Source of the DNA: CAZTWC01 sp964617105 [NCBI: uncultured Myxococcia bacterium]
Lineage (GTDB): Bacteria > CAZTWC01
Direction of reading: 5' to 3'
Length of the DNA stretch: 44,212 nt
Assembly: GCA_964617105.1 (NCBI GenBank)
Contig: CAZTWC010000002.1
Span: 13,138-57,349 of the forward strand
Shown here: positions 25,709 through 34,421 of the stretch, piece by piece
Position numbering within the stretch: position 1 is the stretch's first letter
Layout of the letters: each line of letters opens with the position of its first letter
Program-made: the position numbers and the translations under genes
Notes under the pieces: model-generated
What the model was told of the DNA's origin: nothing
Database searches by the model: none
Seen by the model: only the letters and a program-made list of their open reading frames with translations

Positions 25709-25820
25709 GTTGCCGTTCGAAAATACGCTTCGTCGCGAAAATTTGGCTGCGTTTCACCTGCAACGCAGCTGGTGGAGATGCAGCCGGATTTGCAGCAGAA
25801 GGGGGTTTTCGGACGGCAAC
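25709..25820. repeat. 112-bp element with 15-bp terminal inverted repeats and an inner hairpin
   Basis: Downstream of trxB, 15-bp arms (25709-25723 and 25806-25820) are reverse complements with one mismatch. Inside is a perfect 8-bp stem GCTGCGTT/AACGCAGC (25746-25753 with 25762-25769) with an 8-nt loop. There is no T-tract after the outer stem, so it is not a typical terminator. It could be a small non-autonomous mobile or REP-like element, or a structured RNA. No coding sequence or transposase is associated. Confidence 0.45.
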
Positions 25821-25862
25821 TAGATAGTTTAGTTTAATTTTAATAATAATCAGGAGGTTGTT

Positions 25863-26084
25863 ATGACTTCATCGTTGAGTGAAATCCAAAAAAAATGTCC
25901 CACTAAGCAGGGCAACATGACCAGGTGTAACTGCACTTACGAGCCTTGTCCCCGCAAAGGACTTTGCTGCGAATGTATGGCCTATCATTTAGGCGCCAAT
26001 GAACTGCCCGCTTGCTGTTTTCCCGATAATGTAGAGAGGACTTATGACCGTTCTTTCCGGCGTTTTGCCAAAATTTACAAGTAA
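25863..26084 (+). CDS. Small Cys-rich protein (DUF6485-like)
   Basis: 73 residues with nine cysteines, arranged as [17 protein letters not shown] in the first half and A-C-C-F-P later. This matches a small family (DUF6485) found in anaerobes, probably metal-binding, with no known function. ATG follows AGGAGG about 8 nt upstream, a strong initiation site. It lies between the stem-forming element and the amidohydrolase gene and may be cotranscribed with the latter. Confidence 0.82.
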   Translation: MTSSLSEIQKKCPTKQGNMTRCNCTYEPCPRKGLCCECMAYHLGANELPACCFPDNVERTYDRSFRRFAKIYK

Positions 26085-26117
26085 AATTTGGCCATAAAAT
26101 AATAATAAGGTAATTAT

Positions 26118-27470
26118 ATGGATATTTTGATAAAAAATGCCAAACTTATCTGCACTATGGATGATAACCGCACCAAATTGGAAGGCGGAGATATTCGTAT
26201 TCATGGAAATAGCATTGTTGCGGTTGGGACTCTAGAAGCAAAGGACAACGAACAAGTTATCGATGCCTCCCACCATTTGGTACTGCCTGGGTTTGTCAAT
26301 ACCCACCACCATCTCTACCAAACCCTGACCAGGAACCTGCCAGCCTGTCAGGATGCTGAACTGTTTGACTGGATACGCACCTTGTACCCAATTTGGGCCA
26401 GGATAGATCAGGGAAGTGTTTATTTGAGCGGTTTGGCCGGCCTGTGCGAGTTGATGCTCACCGGATGCACTACCGCCTCAGACCACTTTTATCTTTTTCC
26501 TCGTTCAGCCACTTCTCATCTGTTTGATTACCTGGTAAAGGCGGGGCGTGATGCAGGCATACGTTTTCACCCCTGCCGCGGGAGCATGTCTCGAGGTCAA
26601 TCAAAGGGAGGTTTGCCGCCGGATCATGTGGTGCAGACCGAAGAGGAGATAATCGCCGACTGCCAGAGGGTAATCGAGCAGTATCATGATGCTTCACCTT
26701 TCTCTATGTGCCGGGTGGTTTTGGCGCCTTGTTCCCCGTTTTCGGTTTCTGAGGAGTTATTGGTTAAAACCAGAGATCTGGCAGAAAAGCACCATCTATC
26801 GCTTCACACCCACGTAGCTGAAACCATTGACGAGGAGAATTATTGCCTGGAAGTATATGGCCAGCGGCCTTTGGCCTATATGCACAGTGTTGGTTGGACC
26901 GGGGACAACTGCTGGTACGCTCACTGTGTTCACCTGAATGACCAGGAGATCGAACTGATGGCTGAAACCGGCACGGGAGTGGCTCATTGTCCGGTATCCA
27001 ATCTGCGGTTGGCTTCTGGGATAGCACCTATCCGCAAAATGATGGATGCAGGGGTAAAGGTAGGGCTGGCAGTAGATGGTTCAGCCTCCAACGACTCTTC
27101 TGATATCCTGGGAGAAGTCCGGCAGTGTACCTTGATTCACCGGATCAAATCCGGAGTAAAGTCCATGCCGGCCGAAGATGCTCTCTGGCTGGCCACCCGG
27201 GGAGGCGCAGCGGTTTTGGGACGTGATGATATCGGCAGCATAGAGGCGGGAAAGGCGGCCGATTTGGCCCTGTTTAATCTAAATCGGCTCGAATATGCCG
27301 GCGCCATGCACGATCCTTTGGCCGCCCTGGTTTTTTGTGGTTATTCCCACCAGGTTGATTACTTGTTTGTTGATGGCAATTTGCGGGTAAAAGGGGGTGA
27401 ACTGGTGGATATCGACAGTAATTGGTTGTTAGGAGAGATGAATAAAACGGCAGAGAGATTGGTAGGGTAG
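26118..27470 (+). CDS. Amidohydrolase, probable 8-oxoguanine deaminase
   Basis: 450-residue metal-dependent amidohydrolase (TrzN/AtzB/guanine-deaminase branch). Metal motif N-T-H-H-H-L-Y near residue 60; downstream H-T-H-V-A-E and the conserved A-H-C-V-H, then V-D-G-S-A-S-N-D carrying the final Asp. The sequence around H-H-L-Y-Q-T-L-T-R-N-L-P-A and E-L-F-D-W-(I/L)-x-x-L-Y-P-I-W-A closely resembles 8-oxoguanine deaminases (salvage or detoxification of 8-oxoguanine to urate). S-adenosylhomocysteine or chlorohydrolase-type activity is the main alternative. Confidence 0.82.
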   Translation: MDILIKNAKLICTMDDNRTKLEGGDIRIHGNSIVAVGTLEAKDNEQVIDASHHLVLPGFVNTHHHLYQTLTRNLPACQDAELFDWIRTLYPIWARIDQGSVYLSGLAGLCELMLTGCTTASDHFYLFPRSATSHLFDYLVKAGRDAGIRFHPCRGSMSRGQSKGGLPPDHVVQTEEEIIADCQRVIEQYHDASPFSMCRVVLAPCSPFSVSEELLVKTRDLAEKHHLSLHTHVAETIDEENYCLEVYGQRPLAYMHSVGWTGDNCWYAHCVHLNDQEIELMAETGTGVAHCPVSNLRLASGIAPIRKMMDAGVKVGLAVDGSASNDSSDILGEVRQCTLIHRIKSGVKSMPAEDALWLATRGGAAVLGRDDIGSIEAGKAADLALFNLNRLEYAGAMHDPLAALVFCGYSHQVDYLFVDGNLRVKGGELVDIDSNWLLGEMNKTAERLVG

Positions 27471-27518
27471 GGCTCGCACTATTTGCAGGATTAATTAATT
27501 TTTTAAAGGATTAACAAG

Positions 27519-28049
27519 ATGGAACTAAATCCATGGTTGCTGGAGAGGGGGATAAAATTCCAGCGTTTGCTGTCCGGTACTCTGCTGCTTATCGGTTTTA
27601 TTTTTCATTTTATCTATCTGACTGCGCTGGTGGCGGCTATATTGCTCATATCAGCGATTAAACCGGAATTTTCACCTTTCTTGCGTCTTTTTCGTGTGTT
27701 ATTTAATCCCGGGTTGACTAAGGAAATCTACCCGGGAGAAACCGGGGATAGTTCTGAAAATGGGATCAATATCGTTGGGAAGGGAGAGGGGACCGAAGAT
27801 TTTATCCAAACCAAAGAGAGAATTTGCCAGGATAAATACTGTGAGTCGGGTATGGTATGCTTTACCTGCACCCTGGGAGCGGTGTTGTTATCAGCGTCTC
27901 TTTTATTGTTTGCCCTGGGATATCAAAGTATATGTTGGGGGCTGGTGCTGGTGGTGGCGATTTTGTCTATTTTTGGAGGAGTCACCGATTTTTGCCTGGG
28001 CACCCTGGTTTATCTATGGATAAAAAATTTAAAAATGGTTAAAAGCTAA
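27519..28049 (+). CDS. Membrane protein of DUF4395 type
   Basis: 176 residues. Two hydrophobic segments near 18-45 and two near 115-165 flank a hydrophilic middle with clustered cysteines (C-Q-D-K-Y-C and C-F-T-C). The pattern, with L-F-N-P-G in the first half and a late C-L-G-T-L-V-Y, resembles DUF4395 proteins, which have no settled function. The family call is tentative. It ends 4 bp before the hybrid histidine kinase, so the two are very likely one transcriptional unit. Confidence 0.6.
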   Translation: MELNPWLLERGIKFQRLLSGTLLLIGFIFHFIYLTALVAAILLISAIKPEFSPFLRLFRVLFNPGLTKEIYPGETGDSSENGINIVGKGEGTEDFIQTKERICQDKYCESGMVCFTCTLGAVLLSASLLLFALGYQSICWGLVLVVAILSIFGGVTDFCLGTLVYLWIKNLKMVKS

Positions 28050-28053
28050 ATTT

Positions 28054-29640
28054 ATGGCAACTATTAAGGGTAAAACAAATTTTACAAACCAAAATCAAAA
28101 TAACCTGCCGGTGAATTGTAACCTGGTAAAATATGCTAAATACCGCCCCTTTATCAGGTGCCAATTTTGCCAGTTGTCGTTTCTCCAATGCTATAGTTTT
28201 CAGGTAGTTTCTCTCTTACTGGCTTTGCTGGTTATTTTTGTGGCATTTATCGACCTGGAGGGCGTGGCAGGCAGGATTACCACGGTTTTGGTCATCGTGA
28301 TCAGCGCTATTATCGCCGGAATAACCAACCAGAGAACCAACCAGTTGGTGATGGCGGAACATAAGGTCCGGGAATATGCTAAACAGATATTCAGGCAAAA
28401 GGAGCAGGTGGAGGAGTTGGTCAATCAGCGGACTTTAGAGTTGCAGCAGGCCAATAACCAGTTAAAAGAGGAATTCAAAAACCGGCAGGCCATGGAGGAA
28501 GAGTTACTTAAGGTTAAAAAGTTAGAGTCCCTGGGAGTGATGGCCGGCGGCATTGCTCACGATTTTAACAATCTTCTTCAGGCGATGCTGGGCAATATCC
28601 AGTTTATCGAGTTGGCCATACCTATGCAGGATAAAGTCTTGCAAGATGCTCTCAATGATGCTAAAAGAGCGGTCAAGCGGGCCAGAGATATAACGTTTAA
28701 TCTAACCAGTCTGGTGGGCGGTGGTCTGATAAAAGGCCGGGTATTTTTGAGTGACCTGGTGCCGGATTGGATCGCGGAGAAATATCCTAATACTCAGGAG
28801 CAGTTTAAATATAATTTTCTTTCCAACCTATGGCCGGTGGAGGTAGATATAGAGCAATTTTGCCATGCTTTGAAAGATGTGGTGGACAATGCCTTGGAGG
28901 CTATGTCGGAAAAAGGGCAGGTAACGATTAAAGGGGAAAATATAGTTTTAAACCAGGTGGAGAGTAAAGTTTTGCAGCCGGGTAATTTTGTCCGGCTGAC
29001 AGTATTGGATCAAGGACCTGGTATCGATAAAAATATTGTACAATCCATATTTGATCCCTTTTTTACCACCAAAAATATGCGTAAGGGGTTAGGGCTGGCC
29101 ATGGGTTATGCGATATTGAGAAAGCATGGTGGAATAATTACGGTTGAGCCTGGAGAGGAGAGGGGATCGCAATTTCATTTTTTAGTACCCGCCTGTACGG
29201 CTTTACCGGAGGGTGAAGATAATTTGTCAAAACCCTCAGAGATTTCGGTCAAACCATCGGGTAAAATTCTATTGGTTGAAGATGATGATTTAGCAAGAGA
29301 GGCGGCGGAGAGGCTCATCGTGCAAGCGGGATTTTGGGTCGATTCTGTGCCGGATTATAACAAAGCAAAAGAGATACTGGAGAGGAAAAAAAATGATTAC
29401 GAAGAGTATAAAGTAGTTATTTTAGATTTATCTTTGCCAGGACCGAAGTCGGGCTGGTATCTGGTCGAGGAGATAAAAATTCTCTGCCCGAAGATGCAGT
29501 TCATTATCTGCAGCGGGCATATTGATGACGATTTAGCCGCTAATTATCGTGCTTACGGCTTTGCCGGAATAGTTCGTAAACCCTACCAGGCCGAGGATTT
29601 ACTATATTTGATTATACTGGCTATGCAAAAATGGGTCTGA
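28054..29640 (+). CDS. Hybrid sensor histidine kinase/receiver
   Basis: 528 residues. A hydrophilic N-terminus has four cysteines within 25 residues (C22, C36, C39, C46, including C-Q-F-C), followed by two membrane helices (about 50-66 and 74-92) and a coiled coil (about 102-150). HisKA has H169 in G-G-I-A-H-D-F-N-N-L-L, the NtrB-like form; HATPase has D-N-A-L-E-A and G-L-G-L-A-M-G-Y. A C-terminal receiver (about 408-525) has D-D-D and the phospho-Asp in V-V-I-L-D-L-S-L-P-G. It lacks a periplasmic sensor, so sensing may involve the membrane or the Cys cluster. No output regulator with a DNA-binding domain is nearby. Confidence 0.9.
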   Translation: MATIKGKTNFTNQNQNNLPVNCNLVKYAKYRPFIRCQFCQLSFLQCYSFQVVSLLLALLVIFVAFIDLEGVAGRITTVLVIVISAIIAGITNQRTNQLVMAEHKVREYAKQIFRQKEQVEELVNQRTLELQQANNQLKEEFKNRQAMEEELLKVKKLESLGVMAGGIAHDFNNLLQAMLGNIQFIELAIPMQDKVLQDALNDAKRAVKRARDITFNLTSLVGGGLIKGRVFLSDLVPDWIAEKYPNTQEQFKYNFLSNLWPVEVDIEQFCHALKDVVDNALEAMSEKGQVTIKGENIVLNQVESKVLQPGNFVRLTVLDQGPGIDKNIVQSIFDPFFTTKNMRKGLGLAMGYAILRKHGGIITVEPGEERGSQFHFLVPACTALPEGEDNLSKPSEISVKPSGKILLVEDDDLAREAAERLIVQAGFWVDSVPDYNKAKEILERKKNDYEEYKVVILDLSLPGPKSGWYLVEEIKILCPKMQFIICSGHIDDDLAANYRAYGFAGIVRKPYQAEDLLYLIILAMQKWV

Positions 29641-29665
29641 TAACCATATTAACTTGGCATTCACC

Positions 29666-29708
29666 CCATGAAATTGGAACTATGTCTGGAACTTAAGTTA
29701 TTTCATGG
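29666..29708. repeat. 9-bp inverted repeat upstream of the porin gene
   Basis: CCATGAAAT (29666-29674) and ATTTCATGG (29700-29708) are perfect reverse complements separated by 25 bp in the 120-bp gap between the hybrid kinase and the porin-like gene. It could be an operator or an RNA stem. No promoter was recognised beside it. Confidence 0.3.
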
Positions 29709-29760
29709 TGTTAAAATGCCGGAAATTCTTTTTATTCTTAACCAAAAGGAACCAAGACTT

Positions 29761-30924
29761 ATGAAAGTGAGAAACTATTTATTGATGTCCATGATTGCCC
29801 TTTTACTAGTAATTTTTGTCTCAGAGCCGGTTCGGGCCTGCCAGGATTATTGGTTGGACGGTTATTGCCCCAAGAGCCAGGCAGGTGAAAGCGTTTCTAC
29901 TCCGGAAAAGGGGAAAAATTTGGATATTTCCGGTTATGCCACCACCATGTTGGCTTTTAGGCAGAGCCAGGATGATATACCATACGTTGGCCGTCACGAT
30001 GGTTTTCAGTTACTGAGCGCCCGTCTAAAGTTTGAAGGGCAACACCAGTTTTTTGATTACTATATCTCCCTGGATGGCACCGCCTATCCTGAAACGAATA
30101 GCCGTAAACTGGATTTGGGAGCCAAGTATGTGCAACTCAAAGACTGCTTTGGCCGCATTAATATTGCCCCCTTTTTGCGCATCCGTTTTGGCCAGTTCAA
30201 AGCGCCTTTTAATGTGGAGGAGTTGGTAGATACCGAAAACCGCCTTTTAATCACCAATTCGGTGCTTAGTGAGGGAGTGCAGATTTATCAAGGGTTACAG
30301 GGGGCTCAGGAGGCTAATCCCATTAACCTTAAAAGGCAGGTAGGAATCTCTGTTATGGGGGATCTATTTAGCCTGCTGGGATATGAAATAATGGTATTCA
30401 ACGGTAATGGGTACAACCGTTTGGTAAATGACAACGACAACCTGGCAGTGGCAGGCAGATTAACCTTGAACCTGCTTAAGGGAGGCCTGGTTTTGGGTGC
30501 CAACAGCTATTACAACGAGATCTCGGTGGGGACGCCGGAGGATATGTTTCACGAGCGTTATCTGGCCTATGGAGCGGATCTCACTTTCAACCAATACAAT
30601 ATTACTCTGATGGCCCAGTTTTTAGGACGCAAAATCGAGTATCCCTCGTCCGGAGATTCTCAGGTTGACGGGTGGGGCGCTATGGCTTTAATAGGCTATA
30701 TGATCGAGGCTATAGATACACAACTGGTCTATCGTTTCTGCCAATTCGATCCCCTGAAAGATCCAGGGATTTACACTCTCCAGTACCACACTTTGGGAAT
30801 AAATTACTATTTTGCTCGAATTCCGGTGGTTCTAAAGACCAACTACCGGATTAAACTGGAGAAAGAAGACTCGAGAAGCATTAATAACGATGAGTTGTCT
30901 TTTTTATTGCAGTTCAGTTTCTGA
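29761..30924 (+). CDS. Phosphate-selective porin O/P-like outer-membrane barrel protein
   Basis: 387 residues from ATG 29761, preceded by AAAAGGA; longer in-frame starts precede the signal peptide and are less likely. A clear signal peptide (about 1-26, cleavage after V-R-A) leads to an N-terminal segment and then alternating beta strands typical of OprO/OprP-type porins (L-R-I-R-F-G-Q-F-K-A-P-F-N-V-E-E-L is a recognisable signature). It ends in Phe (L-L-Q-F-S-F), the outer-membrane insertion signal. The substrate is unknown; phosphate or another anion is suggested only by the family name. It lies upstream of two secreted lipoprotein phosphoesterase-like genes. Confidence 0.78.
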   Translation: MKVRNYLLMSMIALLLVIFVSEPVRACQDYWLDGYCPKSQAGESVSTPEKGKNLDISGYATTMLAFRQSQDDIPYVGRHDGFQLLSARLKFEGQHQFFDYYISLDGTAYPETNSRKLDLGAKYVQLKDCFGRINIAPFLRIRFGQFKAPFNVEELVDTENRLLITNSVLSEGVQIYQGLQGAQEANPINLKRQVGISVMGDLFSLLGYEIMVFNGNGYNRLVNDNDNLAVAGRLTLNLLKGGLVLGANSYYNEISVGTPEDMFHERYLAYGADLTFNQYNITLMAQFLGRKIEYPSSGDSQVDGWGAMALIGYMIEAIDTQLVYRFCQFDPLKDPGIYTLQYHTLGINYYFARIPVVLKTNYRIKLEKEDSRSINNDELSFLLQFSF

Positions 30925-31014
30925 GTCCGGTATGATTGTCCGCCTATTTAGTCAATTGGCGCTGGATAGAAGTTGCCGATCAAGTAAGAAATATCCATTT
31001 GGGAGATACGCAGG

Positions 31015-34000
31015 ATGAAAAAAAATATTTATATTGGTTTACGGACCATAGTGATATTGGGAATGTTGTTGCCTTTGTTTTTAACTCTTCAAGGCTGCAA
31101 AAAGGGTGGCAGGGCTGAAAAAGCCAAAGCGGTTAGAATTACTTCCCGTTCCCAACTGATCGGGGGACCCGGCGCTATGGGTGAAGTGGGTGACTACTTG
31201 CTGGAAAACTCCCGCATCAGAGCAATTATTCAAGGGCCTGACCCGCAAGGCAGGTTTCTACAGGATCGGGGATTCTCCTCTTACGGCGGCAATCTGATTG
31301 ACGCAGATCTGGTGCGCCCGGAGATGAAAGGTGATTCCAGCGGTGGCAAAGGTTTCGATCATTTAGGTGAAATATTTACCTCTTTTTTCCTGTCTGCTAT
31401 CAAGCCGGAAAAAATAGAGATAATTGAAGACTATACCCCGCAGGGAGCGGTTGCTATCAGGGTTGCGGGTTGGTTGAACTATTTTTTAGCAATCACCGAT
31501 ACCGCGTGTCACGCCAGCTTTAACAGCGATTATATTATATTCAACGGCATAGAAGATGCAGTCAAGTGGCACTATCGCGACGGCAAGACCCTGTGGGGAG
31601 AAAATCTTTATATTCTACATCCCAACCAGAACTATCTGGAGATAGTCTCAACCTTGTATAATAAGAAAGGCTTTAAGATAGACTTCAGCAATTTAAAGCC
31701 CATTCATCTAGCATTCAAAGATGTAGCAGGCTTTAGGATGCCCATAATCGATATTGTCCTGTTTGGCTCTGGTAACCAGATGTTTGTTCCTGGCGGAGGG
31801 TATGAACTCAGGCATACTCTGGAGAATGTCCAAAAACTAGCCAGCCAACGGGCGAAAGAGGGCAAGTTCGGCATGCCAGCCTGGCCAGGTTTGGCCGCCG
31901 AATTTATTGCCACCAGCGGTTTTGACGGCAAAGTCTCTTACGGAATAGTTAATGAGCCCTCAGATGCTAACTTCATCTTTCAGAGCAATCAAAAGAAAAA
32001 GGGGGTAAAATACTATCAGGTGGAAGATGAGGATAAGGGTAGATCCCTGGTTCCCTTTAGCGCCTCTTCATTTACCGGGGTGATGCACGCTTTTTTACCT
32101 TCCAGCCTGGAGGCCAGGGGGGAGGAGGGGAGCAGTTTCAGCCACAAGCGCTATTTTGTAATAGGCAGTGGTGATGTGGCCTCAATCCGGGAAACGTATA
32201 ATCAGTTGCGGGGCCGGGAAACCGTCACCCTGGCGGGACAACTTTTAGAGGATAAGTATAGGACTCCGGTTAAGGGTGGCTCTATTTTGATCTATCGAAC
32301 CAATCAACAAACTCAGCAGGAGGAGCTGATAAACCAGGTTTACACTCGCGCTAACGGTTTTTTTCGAGCCCAGGTGACCCCTGGCGAATTCCGGCTGGTA
32401 GCCAGGAAAGAGAGTGGTAATTATTTGTCTTCCACCGAGTTGGAGGAGTTTCGTCAGGGATTGAGTGTCAAGGTAGAAAAAGGAAAACCGAACTTTGTCA
32501 CCATGCTTTTACCCCGCCGCAGTTTTATCAACGTCAGGGTAACTGATGAGCAGGGCAGGTTGATTCCTGCCAAAGTAACGGTGATAGGCACCTATAATTG
32601 TCCTGCCGCCGGTTGTATAGTCCAGGATATGCCCAGGTCTTTTCTCTACAATCTCAAAGAGGGTGAAAAATATAAGACTACCGATTTTATTCCGGATAAA
32701 CCAGATGATTTAACTACCCGCCAGTACGTGGAGGCGGTTTTTACCACTGCTAATGGACGCGGCGTTTTTCCGGTCAAATATAGCGGCCATCTTTTGCCGG
32801 GACACGATAAGGGCAAGGGTTATACCTTAAACGATACCTATACCGTGGTTTTCTCCCGGGGCCCGGAATACAATCTTGATAAGCAAAAGGTGAAGATCAA
32901 GCCGGGTGAAACCGTAAAAGTGAGAGGTATGCTCAAGCGGGTTGTAGACAGTAGCGGTTTTATCAGTGCTGATATGCACATTCACAGCGCCAAATCTTTG
33001 GACAGTAACTTCAGTCTTGCTAAGCGAATTACCGCTCATGCCGCTGAAGGGGTGGAATACCTGGTGATGACTGATCACAACTATTTTACCGAACTAAAAC
33101 CACTAATCCAACAGTTGCGCCTGGAGGACTGGATGAATTCTATGGTGGGTGTGGAGTTGACAACCCTGGAAACCGGGCATTTCAACGCTTTTCCTCTGCT
33201 GGTGGACCCCGCCAGTTCCACCCGTGGTTCTTTTCCCTGGTTCCAAAAGCCAGTGAAAGAGATTATTGCCACTTTAAAGGCCAAAGGATCCATGAGTCCC
33301 TTTGATACCCTGGTTATGGTCAACCATCCTCGGGATAATAATATGGGATATCTTTATCAGTTCAGAGTGGATCCCGATACTATGACAGTGCCAGAGAGGC
33401 AAAATATAACCCTGGAATATATATTAAAAGAGTTGGATATCACCGCCCCTCCGCCAGAGGATAAAGGGCTGAGCACGGATAGTTTCACCTGGGATTTCGA
33501 TCTGCTGGAAGTGTTTAATGGTAAGAGGCAGGATTTGATCTGGACCCAGGTGGCTGATGATAGTTTGACCAAACCTCTGCCGGCTAATATCGACCCTAAA
33601 CAGCAGCCCGGCCAAATTGTACGAGACGAAAAGGGTAAGGTGGCTTTTCCCGGTGCAGTGGACGATTGGTATAAAATGCTGGCCAAAAAAATGGAAGGCT
33701 CCTATTTTTAAGAACACTATAAAAAAACCGATTTCCCCCGCTATACCGCCGTTGCCAACTCCGACTCCCATTACCTGGTGCACGAACCGGGCGCTCCCCG
33801 CAACTATTTATATGTGGAAAAGGATCTTCCTCTTCAGGTCAGCATGGGAGATTTTGTGGACGCGGTCAAGTACAACCGCAGTGTAGCTTCCTATGGTCCC
33901 TTTATAAACTTTGAAATTGCCGGTAAAAAAGTTGGCGCTAAAGTGGAAGTTAACCAGGATAGCAACGTGGAAGTCTGGATTAAGGTTCAGGGTCCCGATT

Positions 34001-34413
34001 GGATGAAGATGGGGGTGGTGAGGCTGATAAAAAATGGTGATCGCTTAAATCCTATTTTGGAGGAGGATATCTCTACCAGCACAGATGTTATCCGTTTTGA
34101 GAAAAAAATGGATTTAGAGGTCAAAGGAGATTGCTTCTATACGGTGGAGATTCTTAGTCCTGGGAAAATCGACAGGCAGGCTTCTCTTAAACCGGAAGAT
34201 ATTTATCCCTACTCTCTTTGGCCAGTGGTTTTACCCAGAGAGTTGCCGCCTTTGCTATTAAGCGAGGCTTTGCAGGTCGTTTTTCAGAATTTGATGCCGC
34301 AAAAAGATTTCGGCAATTTTAAGCCGCCCATCCCCCGGATAGTAACTGCCATGGCGGTGACAAATCCTATTTGGGTTGATGCTAACAGTGATGGATTTAA
34401 CCTTTCGAAGTAG
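31015..34413 (+). CDS. PHP-domain (CehA/McbA-like) lipoprotein metallohydrolase, interrupted by an in-frame TAA
   Basis: 898 residues to TAA 33709-33711. The signal peptide ends in lipobox L-Q-G-C (Cys at about 27), so it is a lipoprotein. A large beta-rich region includes a carboxypeptidase-regulatory-like segment (about 405-500). The PHP domain starts at about 650 with A-D-M-H-I-H-S, then M-T-D-H-N, V-N-H-P-R and L-L-E-V-F-N-G. The same frame continues after the TAA to 34413 (1132 codons in all) and reads A-N-S-D-S-H-Y-L-V-H-E-P-G-A-P-R-N, the last PHP metal-binding motif, plus a beta-rich tail. The stopped product therefore lacks the final Asp and His ligands. A GTG at 33778 could start the tail alone, but it would be a fragment. 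Confidence 0.8.
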
Positions 34414-34421
34414 GAGAAAAG

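Noticed and set aside
25626-25823. 65-codon plus-strand ORF over the end of trxB and the stem-forming element
   Set aside because: It is out of frame with trxB and is explained by the inverted-repeat element; no protein family resemblance.
27760-28042. Out-of-frame ORFs within the DUF4395-type gene
   Set aside because: They overlap a frame with clear membrane segments and good spacing to the next gene; they look like shadows.
33778-34413. Separate 211-residue gene starting at GTG 33778
   Set aside because: It is in the same frame as the PHP lipoprotein and begins in the middle of its conserved last motif, so it is better seen as the continuation after an in-frame stop.
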